Shown: positions 23,837 to 33,502, counted from the first letter of the stretch. The stretch is 59,022 bases of DNA from Bacillota bacterium (GCA_023459795.1 JAEWSP010000014.1:1-59022); one strand, 5' to 3'. Numbers and translations: made by a program. Notes: a model not told the origin generated them from the sequence alone.

Positions 23837-23877
23837 AAGTGTTCTCCTTTTCCCTATTTCCAAACGTGGTAATGGAT

Positions 23878-23906
23878 ATTGTATCAAATTTTGACAGAAA
23901 CCTCAA
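23878..23906 (-). promoter_or_regulatory. Promoter of the second sigma factor gene
   Basis: On the minus strand TTGAGG (23901-23906), a 17-base spacer and TACAAT (23878-23883) with an extended TGA. The -10 region ATTTGATACAATATCC is identical over 16 bases to the plsY promoter. Confidence 0.6.
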
Positions 23907-24541
23907 TCACTGATCTTCCGCAATGCTTCTTCCTCGAACAGGTCCTTGTTGGAGACAGGAAGTCCCTTTCCCCTTCTCGAAGCAATAAGGAGAGCCTTCT
24001 TCCTTAGGCTTTCGATCAGAAGCGGATCCTTGTTCCGGAAAGGATAAGGCCCGAAGGCTATTTCCATATCGGACAGCTTTTCCTTTCCTCTTACAAACCG
24101 CATGGCAGGATAGTACCTCTTCTCCAGGACATAGAAACCGGCGTCATTGATAAAACCGAGTCTATGTGCCGCAAGGACGGAAAGATCCGTCTGGCTCTGG
24201 GGTTCCAGGATCAGGGTCTTGATCTGCTTCATCTTTTCGGGGTATGCCGAAAGGATATGTTCGATGGTCCCTCCTCCCATTCCGAGAATCACAAGGGTAT
24301 CGACGTCCTCTGGAAGAACCGTGATCCCGTCCGAGAAAAGCGGAAGGACGGAAGAACGGTTCTCGTTAAGGGAAAAGACCAGGGACTGATAGGGCCCCTT
24401 CTTGTTCTCGCCGGCGTAGACCTTGTACCCTTTCTTGCTGAAGGCCATAGAAAAGAGCCCCCGGTCTGCCCCGATATCGTACAGGACAGCATCCGGAGGC
24501 ACAAGATTACCGATAAGCGCAAGTCTTCTAGGAAGCGCCAA
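23903..24541 (-). CDS. trmK: tRNA (adenine-22-N1)-methyltransferase
   Basis: Methylates N1 of A22 in tRNA using SAM. The 212-residue Rossmann-fold protein matches TrmK: RRLALIGNLVP then YDIGADRGLFS (SAM loop), an acidic GENKKGPYQS strand end, LVILGMGGGTIEHIL and TLILEPQSQ, the last two being family hallmarks. The C-terminal helical arm is short. The start is TTG at 24541, six bases after AGAGG, which overlaps the rpoD stop. In Bacilli trmK regularly follows rpoD, as here. Confidence 0.9.
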   Translation of the reverse strand: MALPRRLALIGNLVPPDAVLYDIGADRGLFSMAFSKKGYKVYAGENKKGPYQSLVFSLNENRSSVLPLFSDGITVLPEDVDTLVILGMGGGTIEHILSAYPEKMKQIKTLILEPQSQTDLSVLAAHRLGFINDAGFYVLEKRYYPAMRFVRGKEKLSDMEIAFGPYPFRNKDPLLIESLRKKALLIASRRGKGLPVSNKDLFEEEALRKISD

Positions 24542-24550
24542 GAGGCACCT

Positions 24551-26011
24551 CTAAGAGCGGAAGTCCTTGAGAAGCTTGGCACGGCTAGGGTGTCTCAGCT
24601 TTTTGAGGGCCTTTCCTTCGATCTGACGGATTCTCTCCCGGGTGACGGAGAATTCCTTGCCGACTTCCTCGAGCGTATGGGTTCTCCCGTCTTCCAGTCC
24701 GTAACGGAGACGGATGACGCGGGATTCCCGCGGGGTAAGCTGGCTTAGTACTTCATTGATACGTTCCGTCTTCAGGGCTTCGTTTGCAAAATCGTAAGGG
24801 GATTCGTTGTCCTTGTCCACGATGAAATCGCCGACATGGCTGTCTTCCTCTTCGCCGACCGGTTTCTCCAAAGAAAGAGGGTCGAGCGCAATCTGCTGGA
24901 TTTCACGGATCCTGTTGGCGGAGAACTTTCCGCCCAGTTCCTGGCTGATTTCTTCGGCGGACGGATCCCGGTTCAGCTTCTGGACCAGTTTCCTCTGGGC
25001 TCTTGTGATCTTGTTGATGGTTTCCACCATATGGACAGGAATACGGATAGTCCTGGCCTGGTCTGCCAGAGCACGGGTGATCGCCTGACGGATCCACCAC
25101 GTGGCATAGGTCGAGAACTTGAATCCCAAAGTATAGTCGAATTTATCGACTGCCTTCATAAGGCCGAGGTTTCCTTCCTGGATCAGATCCAAAAAATCCA
25201 TACCTCGGTTCACATAATGCTTGGCAATGGAAACGACGAGCTTCAGGTTGCAGTTGATAAGGGTATCTTTGGCATCCTGGTCGCCTTCCTTGACTTCCTT
25301 GGCTAGGGTGATCTCATCATCCTTGCTCTTCAGAACCTGGTAGGCGCCGATAGCATGCAGATACTGCCTTACCGGATCCGAATTCTTGCTGTCGGCAAGT
25401 TCGTAATCCTCTTCTTCTTCCTCATCCACGTCATCGTCGCCATCGGAAGTATCGGCCTCTTCTTCCGCAACCGGAGGTAGGATATCATCCTCTACAGGTT
25501 CGTCAAGACCGTCAATGGTGACCTTCTGGTTCTGGAAAAAAGAAATCATGTCGGCGGAGGTGTCATCATCCAGCTCGTAATGGGAGAAAGCATCGTCGAT
25601 TTCTTCCATCGAAATATGGTCTTTGCTCTTCCTCGCCTTGGCTAGCAGTTTTTCCTTGATCGATTCGATCGGAGAAATCTCCTGGCCGGAAGATGCCAAG
25701 TCAGCCACCTTCAGCTTCTTGCCTTTCTTGGGTTTGGCATCAGCCTTGACGGCTTCGCCTTTTCCGGAAAGAGCATCCTTTAGGGCATCGAAATCTTCGT
25801 CTTCCTCGTCAAAATCAGCATCCGCCTTATCGGATGCTTCACCGATATCGACCGGAATTTCTTCTTCCTCTTCTTCGGCGTCCTTTGCCTTCACTGCCTT
25901 TGCCTTGACGGCCTTGGCTTTGACAGGCTTGGACTTGGAAACAGTCTTCCCTTTCCCCGGGGTCGAGACTTTCTTCGCCTTTTCTACCTTATTCTCATCG
26001 GTTTTTCCCAT
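24551..26011 (-). CDS. rpoD: Primary RNA polymerase sigma factor
   Basis: The housekeeping sigma factor. GGAG eight bases before the ATG at 26011 sets the start; 486 residues result. The first about 100 residues are low-complexity: Lys/Ala repeats (KAKAVKAKAV) followed by Glu/Asp runs. A region 1.1-like domain follows (about 115-165), then region 1.2 (DPVRQYLHAIG), region 2 with NLKLVVSIAKHYVNRGMDFLDLIQ, the melting Trp pair in TYATWWIRQ, TIRIPVHM, region 3 with DPLSLEKPVGEEEDS, and region 4 LTPRESRVIRLRYGL and SVTRERIRQIE. It sits in the classical dnaG-rpoD order. Confidence 0.96.
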   Translation of the reverse strand: MGKTDENKVEKAKKVSTPGKGKTVSKSKPVKAKAVKAKAVKAKDAEEEEEEIPVDIGEASDKADADFDEEDEDFDALKDALSGKGEAVKADAKPKKGKKLKVADLASSGQEISPIESIKEKLLAKARKSKDHISMEEIDDAFSHYELDDDTSADMISFFQNQKVTIDGLDEPVEDDILPPVAEEEADTSDGDDDVDEEEEEDYELADSKNSDPVRQYLHAIGAYQVLKSKDDEITLAKEVKEGDQDAKDTLINCNLKLVVSIAKHYVNRGMDFLDLIQEGNLGLMKAVDKFDYTLGFKFSTYATWWIRQAITRALADQARTIRIPVHMVETINKITRAQRKLVQKLNRDPSAEEISQELGGKFSANRIREIQQIALDPLSLEKPVGEEEDSHVGDFIVDKDNESPYDFANEALKTERINEVLSQLTPRESRVIRLRYGLEDGRTHTLEEVGKEFSVTRERIRQIEGKALKKLRHPSRAKLLKDFRS

Positions 26012-26050
26012 AAACAATTCTCCACGGACATAAGTATTGTAAGAAACACC

Positions 26051-28255
26051 CTATTTTTCAAGGCTTTTAGGAAGCAAACCCCGTTTAATCCGATGAAGAT
26101 CCTTCTGGTATTCCCTTAGTTTTTCCTGTTCTTCCAAAGTCCATGAAGAATAGTTTCCCTCTTTCCGGTTTGTCTCCAAAGTAAAGACATGGATTTTCTT
26201 CAGGGTCTTCTCCTTCCAGATTTCCTTTTCGAAGCTCTCCTTGGAGAAAGAGGCTCCCAGGCATCCGGAAAGGATCGGGACTAAGGAAAGGAGGAAATTC
26301 CGAACTGGTTTATCCAGCACCGGATACCCTTCGAAATCCTTGTCCTCTTCTAGGTCATCCATATCATCTATTCCGAAAATATCATCGTTTTCAGGCTTCT
26401 TTTCTACATTAGCAACTTCCTTCTTATCACGAGGAAATGTTTTGGTTTCCAGAATGGATTGTATCTCCCCCATCCTGTTCCGGTCAAGTCCCCGGGTTTC
26501 CGGATGGTAGATATAGTAGCTGGCAAGGATCTGGTAGAGGAAATCATACGGAAGGAAAGCAAACGTGACCTTCCCTTCCTTCAAGGCCATGGCAGCAAGG
26601 GAGGAAGCGGGGACCATCAGGAGAAGCCAGGTTTCGCTTTTCAGAAGCTCGGAGTCGATGCCTTGGGCTCCCGGGTAGGAAAGGGCAATTCTCAGTATGC
26701 TTTCTTCCGCCGAAAGAAGATCGGGTTCCTTCTTCACGACGGAACCGATCATATATTCCTGCTCTTCTTCCTTCTCCCATCTCCCTTTCCTGTTCTTCCG
26801 GAACGAGGAGGATGGCTTGGTATAAGCAACCTTTTCCTCCTCCTTAAACGCAGGCTTTTTTTCCCGGACAGGCGGGAGGGATGCCGTGGCAAGAAGGATG
26901 CTTCTAGCAGCGTCCTTGGAAAGAACAATAAAAGGATCCCTGTGGTTTTCGGAAGTCCCGGTAGTGAACTCGATATCCTGTTCCTGCTCGACGGGATTCA
27001 GGGACTGGAAATACGGTCTTGCCTCTTCGAAGAAATCCATGATCTCCTTGGAGTCCTTCATCTGGAGACGGTTTCCCATTCTTCTTCCCAGGAGGAACCG
27101 GTATGGGTCGTTCAGCCTCTCCGACTGGCTCTGAAGCTTCTCCGGTCCACAGAAAGTAAGGACTTCGTCGGCATCCTTGCAGGGAATATCCAGTCCGGTT
27201 GCTTCCTCTTTGCGGAGAAGCGAGAATTTCTTCTCCACCCGGAAAGGCACCTGGTTCTCGAACAGGACCTTGGCAGCCCTCTCGTCGCCTTCCTGTCCCG
27301 GCTCATCCGAATCGAGGGCAAGGCGGATCTCGGCGTTGAGGCTTTTCAGCATCCGGCAGTGCTCCTTGGTAAGGGCAGTTCCCATGGTGCCGATGACGGC
27401 CTTGATCCCGGCCCGGTAATAGGCAATCACATCCATGAAGCCTTCGCAGACATAAAGGAATCCGGCCTTCCTTGCCTCTTCCCGGGCATTGCTGAAGTTG
27501 TAGAGGATCGTGCTTTTCTCGAAAAGAGGTGTCAGCGGGTAGTTGATGTACTTTCCGAGGGGCTGGTCCTTCCTGATCTTCCTTCCGGAGAATCCGACCA
27601 CATGCCCGTAGGAATCCTCGATCGGGAAAAGGATGCGTTCGCTGTACCGGTCCTCGAAAATAGAGGAGTTGGCTAGGATTCCGGCCCTTTCCAGAACCGG
27701 GATCTCATAGCCGAGCTTCCTCAGGGACTGGATAGCAAGCTTCGGGTCCTTCGGGGCAAAGCCGATCCCGAAATAGGCGATGACATCGCTCGGGATCTTC
27801 CTTCCTTCCAGGTAGTCTTTCCCGTCTTTCCCGAGAGGAGAAAGAAGCATCAGCTGATAGAATTTCTTCAGATCCAGGAGAGCTTTCAGTTCCTCGGGAT
27901 ACTTTTTTTTGATCTCCGGCACGAAGGATTCCTTCTGGATGGTATCGGGAAGAGGAATCGAGCAGATTTCGCAGACTTTCCTGAGCGCGTCCATCGGCTT
28001 CAGGTGGGCGTATTCCTCCGCAAAGGAAATACTGTCGCCTTTTGCTCCGCAGCTCCAGCAGTGGTAGGTATTCCTCTGAGGGTCGATGACACAGGACGGA
28101 TGGGCATCATGGGCGTGGAAAGGACAGGTTACTTTGTATGTCTTCCCGGACCTTATCAGTGCCTGGGAGCCCAAGTAAAAAGACACTACCTGGACTATGT
28201 CCGCTTTTTTGGCGATATCCCGAAAAAGATTCGGTGTTCCGTTATTGTTCTCCAA
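26051..28255 (-). CDS. dnaG: DNA primase
   Basis: Makes RNA primers at the replication fork. The 734-residue protein has the N-terminal zinc-binding domain (CPFHAHDAHPSC and YHCWSCGAKGDSISF), the RNA polymerase domain with the TOPRIM fold (YVCEGFMDVIAYYRAGI, GTMGTALT, LALDSDEPG) and a long C-terminal region (about 430-734) with charged stretches where the DnaB-helicase-binding domain would be; that part is weakly conserved. The start appears to be TTG at 28255, as no ATG is available before the zinc domain; AGGAAG lies upstream. It is 21 bases after glyS and 39 before rpoD, forming a glyS-dnaG-rpoD-trmK transcript. Confidence 0.95.
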   Translation of the reverse strand: MENNNGTPNLFRDIAKKADIVQVVSFYLGSQALIRSGKTYKVTCPFHAHDAHPSCVIDPQRNTYHCWSCGAKGDSISFAEEYAHLKPMDALRKVCEICSIPLPDTIQKESFVPEIKKKYPEELKALLDLKKFYQLMLLSPLGKDGKDYLEGRKIPSDVIAYFGIGFAPKDPKLAIQSLRKLGYEIPVLERAGILANSSIFEDRYSERILFPIEDSYGHVVGFSGRKIRKDQPLGKYINYPLTPLFEKSTILYNFSNAREEARKAGFLYVCEGFMDVIAYYRAGIKAVIGTMGTALTKEHCRMLKSLNAEIRLALDSDEPGQEGDERAAKVLFENQVPFRVEKKFSLLRKEEATGLDIPCKDADEVLTFCGPEKLQSQSERLNDPYRFLLGRRMGNRLQMKDSKEIMDFFEEARPYFQSLNPVEQEQDIEFTTGTSENHRDPFIVLSKDAARSILLATASLPPVREKKPAFKEEEKVAYTKPSSSFRKNRKGRWEKEEEQEYMIGSVVKKEPDLLSAEESILRIALSYPGAQGIDSELLKSETWLLLMVPASSLAAMALKEGKVTFAFLPYDFLYQILASYYIYHPETRGLDRNRMGEIQSILETKTFPRDKKEVANVEKKPENDDIFGIDDMDDLEEDKDFEGYPVLDKPVRNFLLSLVPILSGCLGASFSKESFEKEIWKEKTLKKIHVFTLETNRKEGNYSSWTLEEQEKLREYQKDLHRIKRGLLPKSLEK

Positions 28256-28276
28256 GGCCTGGCTTCCTGTTTTTGC

Positions 28277-29683
<1,407 letters not shown>

Positions 29684-29713
29684 GGTTTATGATCCTCGAT
29701 TTTTACCTTGTTA

Positions 29714-29721
29714 AGTATAGC
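29714..29721 (-). promoter_or_regulatory. Extended -10 promoter of glyS-dnaG-rpoD
   Basis: On the minus strand TGC followed by TATACT (29714-29719), just past the recO stop codon. No good -35 box at 17 bases. Confidence 0.5.
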
Positions 29722-29731
29722 ATAGGAAACC

Positions 29732-30469
29732 TCAAAGAGCCTCAAGGAAAAGGGGAAGGGACCGGCTCCTGGGGAGGTCGAAATAGTCATGAAGATAACA
29801 GGAGAGGGAAAGAAGAACCCGTTTTCCGCTGTCCCTGGGAACAACCTTAAGCAAGGACTGGTCGGAAAGAGGAAGAAAAGCATATTTCAGGACATATAGG
29901 TCCATCGGGTCCAAGACAACGGCGCCGGTCTTGGGAAGGCAGTCCCGGCAAAGGAACCCTCCTTCCTTCAGAGAGTAGGAAACAATGTCCTTCTCTTTTC
30001 CGCAGAGGGCACACCCGGAAACATCCTCTTCCAATCCCAGGGACTGGTAGATAAGGCCCATGGATTGGAGGGCGAGGCTTAAGGGGTCTTTCCCCTCTGC
30101 AAGAGCAGAAAGGATCTTCTCCATTCCCGGAAGAGGGTAGCTATCCCCGTAATGGAAAAAGGAAACACTGGCCTCGCTAAGGAACTGAAGCAGAAGGTTC
30201 TTCGGATAGGAGGCGTAAAGAAGGGAAGGGTCCAGTACCGCTTCCGCAAAGGAGGCAAGGTACATCCCGTCCTTGGTCAGAGTGTATTCCAGCTTAACCT
30301 CCTCCATCGAAAGAAGGAGAGGCTTGAGGGGGCTTTTCTTGCCGTACACATGCCCGGCATAGACGGACTGTATCCCTTCCTTGGTCGCAAAGCTGACCAG
30401 GGCAGAGTCATTCCCGTAGGGGTTCTGATTCAGGACCAACCCGCACGTCGAAAGAAGGGGTCCTTTCAT
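29732..30469 (-). CDS. recO: DNA repair protein RecO
   Basis: Loads RecA with RecR in the RecFOR pathway. The 245-residue protein has an N-terminal OB fold (about 1-80) with GLVLNQNPYGNDSALVSF, then a helical domain and a zinc site: CALCGKE near residue 160 and FLCRDC near 180, the four-Cys arrangement of Bacilli RecO. It follows era by three bases, as is common, and its downstream neighbour is glyS. Confidence 0.9.
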   Translation of the reverse strand: MKGPLLSTCGLVLNQNPYGNDSALVSFATKEGIQSVYAGHVYGKKSPLKPLLLSMEEVKLEYTLTKDGMYLASFAEAVLDPSLLYASYPKNLLLQFLSEASVSFFHYGDSYPLPGMEKILSALAEGKDPLSLALQSMGLIYQSLGLEEDVSGCALCGKEKDIVSYSLKEGGFLCRDCLPKTGAVVLDPMDLYVLKYAFLPLSDQSLLKVVPRDSGKRVLLSLSCYLHDYFDLPRSRSLPLFLEAL

Positions 30470-30472
30470 CTA

Positions 30473-31345
30473 CTATTCTTCGTATCCGAACTTGCGGAGA
30501 TACTTATCGGAATTCCGCCAGTCGGCAACCACCTTGACGCGGAGATCGCAGGAACAGGCTTTTCCGAAGTAGCCCTGGATTCCTTCTTCGCTGAATTTGC
30601 TGATCTTGGAAATCATCGCCCCGTTATGGCCGATGACGATTCCCTTCTCGGATTCCTTCTCGACGATGATATCCGCATAGACCTCCATCCCCTTCTCGTC
30701 TTCCTCGATGTTCTTGAGGTCGACGTAGATAGAGTGCGGGACTTCGGCAGAAAGAAGGCGCATGCACTTCTCCCGGATGATTTCCCGGATGATGAACTGG
30801 GAGGGATGGTCGCTAACCATATCTTCCGGATACGGGCATTCCCCGACAGCAAGGCGTCCCTTGATATCCTCGACCAGTTTGTCGATGTTGAAGTTATCCT
30901 TGCAGCTTACGGAGAAAGTCTTGGCAACGGGGAGGACTTCCGCGTAACGCTTCAGTCTTTCTTCGGCGATGTCGGCACGGACCAGGTCGATCTTGTTGAA
31001 GACGAGAATAACCGGAATATCCTGCTTGCTGAGCTTCATAGCAAGTTCCATATTCGGAACTTCGGAAGCATCTACGACATAAAGAATCAAGTCGACTCCG
31101 ACCTTGGCATTCTCGGCATCCTTCAAAAGAATGGAACCTAATTTCCCATGTGGACGGAAGACACCGGGAGTATCGACGAACACGATCTGGGCATCCGGAT
31201 CGTTATAGACAGCCTGGACATTGTCCCTCGTAGTCTGGGGCTTTGAAGAAACAGGAAGAAGCTTGAATCCGAGAATCCGGTTGATAAGGCTGGACTTGCC
31301 GGCATTCGCTCTTCCGTAGACACAGACATATCCAATCTTTTTCAT
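30473..31345 (-). CDS. era: GTPase Era
   Basis: Binds the 3' end of 16S rRNA and helps 30S maturation. The 290-residue protein has a GTPase domain: GRANAGKSSL (G1; Arg-Ala where most have PNV), QTTRDN (G2), VDTPGV (G3), NKID (G4) and SVSCKD (G5), followed by a KH domain with IIREKCM, the GxxG loop in GIVIGHNGAMI and a DLRVKV strand. Its ATG overlaps the ybeY-cdd stop by four bases (ATGA), so the two are coupled. Confidence 0.95.
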   Translation of the reverse strand: MKKIGYVCVYGRANAGKSSLINRILGFKLLPVSSKPQTTRDNVQAVYNDPDAQIVFVDTPGVFRPHGKLGSILLKDAENAKVGVDLILYVVDASEVPNMELAMKLSKQDIPVILVFNKIDLVRADIAEERLKRYAEVLPVAKTFSVSCKDNFNIDKLVEDIKGRLAVGECPYPEDMVSDHPSQFIIREIIREKCMRLLSAEVPHSIYVDLKNIEEDEKGMEVYADIIVEKESEKGIVIGHNGAMISKISKFSEEGIQGYFGKACSCDLRVKVVADWRNSDKYLRKFGYEE

Positions 31346-32211
31346 GATTTTAAATCCTCTGGGGTGAAGGTATATGGGAGAAGCTTCCTGACTGTCGTAA
31401 TAAGGCTCTTCGTCTCGTCCCGGTTATAGATGTAGACAGGGGAATCCATCTCCATAAGCTCGCTCATCACCTGCCTGCAGCTTCCGCAGCAGGTGCCGAC
31501 CGTCTCCGCATCCGTAATGCAGCCAAGCGCAGCGATGTCTTCCTTCCGGTACCCTTCCGCATACGTCCGGAAGAGGGCACAGCGTTCTGCGCAGACCGTC
31601 ACCGGGTAGGCGGAATTCTCGATGTTGAATCCGGTGTGGTATTTGCCGTCTTTGGTAACAACGACGGCTCCGACACGGAAATGGGAATAGGGAGAGTAGG
31701 AGCCCTTCTGGGCGGAAAGAAGAAGCATCTTCAGCTTCTTTACATCCGTATAGAAGTCGTAGGGGAGGGAATCCAGGATCCTGTTCTGCAAACCAAACAT
31801 CTCTTCCGCTTCTTTTTCCCCGCGGTGGTGGTCATATCCGAAACTATGGAGAAGTCCGTGGATGAAGAGGAAGCAAAGCTCTCTTTCGAACGGATGGGAA
31901 TAGGTCTTGGCCTGTCTCCGGGCAACCGTCGGATCGATCAGGATGGAACCCAGATCGACAATCGGTTCATCCTTGACGAAATCCGCTTCCTCGAAGGCAA
32001 AGGTAAGGACATCGGTAGGACGGTCCACGTTCCGGTACTTCAGATCCATCTCGTGCATCTCCTTGTCTCCGATCAGGGAAAGGGAGACTTCATAGTCCCC
32101 GTCCTTTCCAAGGACGGCAAGGGTGTGGTCGAAAACAATCCGGAACAGCTTACCGAGATTCTTCTTCTGGTGGGTTTTGTCCAGGTAATCCAGAACGTGC
32201 TTCTTTTCCAT
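31342..32211 (-). CDS. Fusion of YbeY endoribonuclease and cytidine deaminase
   Basis: One 289-residue frame carries two enzymes that are normally separate neighbours. Residues about 1-155 are YbeY, the metal-dependent rRNA maturation RNase: LKYRNVDRPTDVLTFAF, LGSILID, and FIHGLLHSFGYDHHR with the metal ligands His118, His122 and His128. Residues about 158-289 are cytidine deaminase: SYSPYSHFRVGAVV, FNIENSAYPVTVCAER with Cys207 and catalytic Glu209, and TCCGSCRQ with Cys242 and Cys245, so all zinc ligands are kept. In other Bacilli the order is ybeY-dgkA-cdd-era; dgkA is gone here. AGGAGG precedes the ATG. The deaminase salvages cytidine and deoxycytidine. Confidence 0.93.
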   Translation of the reverse strand: MEKKHVLDYLDKTHQKKNLGKLFRIVFDHTLAVLGKDGDYEVSLSLIGDKEMHEMDLKYRNVDRPTDVLTFAFEEADFVKDEPIVDLGSILIDPTVARRQAKTYSHPFERELCFLFIHGLLHSFGYDHHRGEKEAEEMFGLQNRILDSLPYDFYTDVKKLKMLLLSAQKGSYSPYSHFRVGAVVVTKDGKYHTGFNIENSAYPVTVCAERCALFRTYAEGYRKEDIAALGCITDAETVGTCCGSCRQVMSELMEMDSPVYIYNRDETKSLITTVRKLLPYTFTPEDLKS

Positions 32212-33445
32212 TCTCCCCGAGACCTCCTAGGTTATTGTTTTTATTATAGCCTAGTTTGCCATCCTTTTCGAAAGAAAAGAAGGAGAGGGGAAGGGAAAGG
32301 CCGTTCTCAAGAGAGACCACCTCTTCCTCCGTGCCTTTCAGAGAGAGGAGCCGGAGCTGGGTATCGGCTAAAAGGGCAAAGGCAAAGAAGCCATCCAGGA
32401 AAGGAGAAAGGGGATGCTCCTTTTCCAGGAACAGGGCGAGAAGAAGAAGGAAGGAGCCGATCCCGATGATGAGGATCACGGGAGAGAGGAAAGTCTCCTC
32501 GTATCTTCCGGCTTCCTTCACCGAGGAAAGAAGGGAATCCGAAGGATCTTCTCCCGTCTTCAGTTCTGCCATTGCCCGGTTTTCCTTTCTGGAGGAGAGG
32601 TACTTCCTCTTAGTAAGAACAGGGTCCAGGAAACAGCGGGACAACGGCAGGAAGAAGGAAAGGAGGAAAAGAGGGATCCCGATTCCGCCGTTTCTTAGGA
32701 GGAAGAAGGAAAGGAGCAGGAAGAGTGTCCCGTAAGAGACAAGATCGGAGGCAATCTTCACCTTCCGGTCGAGTAGCCGGGAGAGAACGGGATAATCCTT
32801 TTCGTTAGCGGAAGACTTCAGGTAGGGAAGAAGAATCTCCTTGGTCATCCTCTTCCTGGTGACATGGTTCAGGACATTCTGGAAGAGAAGGAGGAGAAGG
32901 GATGTCAGAAGAAGGACTAAGGAGCTCAGGAACGCCCCTTCCTTGCTGAAGCCGAAGAAGAACAAGGCAAGAACCAGGGAACTGAGGACCAGGAGCAGGA
33001 AATAGGACAGGGTTTCATCCTTCCGTAAAAAAGGCAGGGTCTTCTCTTTCTTTTTGCTTCCTTCTCTCTTGGGAAGAAGGGTAAGGACCTTTCCGGTAAA
33101 CTCTTCAGCAAATTCTTTTTCCGATAAAGAGAACTCCCCGAACCCTGGATCCAGGAGAAATACTTTCCCTTTCCGTCTTTCCTTTACGATAAGGAAATGG
33201 AGCTTGTCTTCTCTCTTCACCTGGGCAATCAAAGGAAAACAATCCTTTTGCACGTCCAGAAGGAAATTCACTTCGTATCCTTTTGCCTCCTCCCCGAAAA
33301 AAGAAAGTTCCTTCTTCATGGAAAGGAAAGTATCGTCCTTCTCCCTTAGGGGAAGGGTCTTGCTGGCAGAAGGATTGTGCTTCAATAGCAGGATGTTCCT
33401 TACGCATGCCTTCCCGCAGTCGTCTTCTTGGGACTGGTAAACCAT
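32150..33445 (-). CDS. C39-type peptidase fused to an ABC-exporter-like membrane domain, no ATPase
   Basis: Residues about 1-125 are a C39 (double-glycine leader) peptidase: Gln4, Cys10 in DDCGKAC, His83 in LHFLIV and Asp99 in LLDPG, the complete Gln-Cys-His-Asp set. About 145-385 contains six hydrophobic segments arranged as in ABC exporter membrane domains. In peptidase-containing exporters an ATP-binding domain follows; here the frame ends after a polar tail that runs 62 bases into ybeY in another frame. No ABC ATPase or precursor peptide is nearby. It could process exported peptides using another ATPase, or be a decayed transporter. Its AGGAGG is held in a hairpin. It occupies the place where phoH is usual. 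Confidence 0.75.
   Translation of the reverse strand: MVYQSQEDDCGKACVRNILLLKHNPSASKTLPLREKDDTFLSMKKELSFFGEEAKGYEVNFLLDVQKDCFPLIAQVKREDKLHFLIVKERRKGKVFLLDPGFGEFSLSEKEFAEEFTGKVLTLLPKREGSKKKEKTLPFLRKDETLSYFLLLVLSSLVLALFFFGFSKEGAFLSSLVLLLTSLLLLLFQNVLNHVTRKRMTKEILLPYLKSSANEKDYPVLSRLLDRKVKIASDLVSYGTLFLLLSFFLLRNGGIGIPLFLLSFFLPLSRCFLDPVLTKRKYLSSRKENRAMAELKTGEDPSDSLLSSVKEAGRYEETFLSPVILIIGIGSFLLLLALFLEKEHPLSPFLDGFFAFALLADTQLRLLSLKGTEEEVVSLENGLSLPLSFFSFEKDGKLGYNKNNNLGGLGENGKEARSGLPGQNPPEEESR
32243..32248 (-). promoter_or_regulatory. -10 box (TATAAT) before ybeY-cdd
   Basis: A perfect TATAAT on the minus strand with AGGAGG about 15 bases further on and the ybeY ATG after that. It lies inside the last part of the C39-peptidase frame. 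The -35 region is weak (TCGAAA). Confidence 0.5.
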
Positions 33446-33456
33446 ATCATCATGTC

Positions 33457-33480
33457 CTCCTGCTTATTCTCTAGCAGGAG
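33457..33480 (-). promoter_or_regulatory. Hairpin that covers the ribosome binding site of the C39-peptidase gene
   Basis: On the minus strand CTCCTGC, a 10-base loop, GCAGGAG; the second arm contains most of the AGGAGG that serves the ATG at 33445. The stem is perfect over seven pairs. It could limit translation or respond to a ligand. Confidence 0.6.
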
Positions 33481-33502
33481 AAACCGTTTTTTACGGGGAA
33501 AG

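Noticed and set aside
26459..27676. 405-residue plus-strand frame opposite dnaG
   Set aside because: Shadow of dnaG; no start signal and no family resemblance.
33461..33495. Plus-strand terminator formed by the C39 leader hairpin and a nearby TTTTTT
   Set aside because: No plus-strand gene is present, the T-run is six bases away from the stem, and the minus-strand reading (hairpin over AGGAGG) explains it better.
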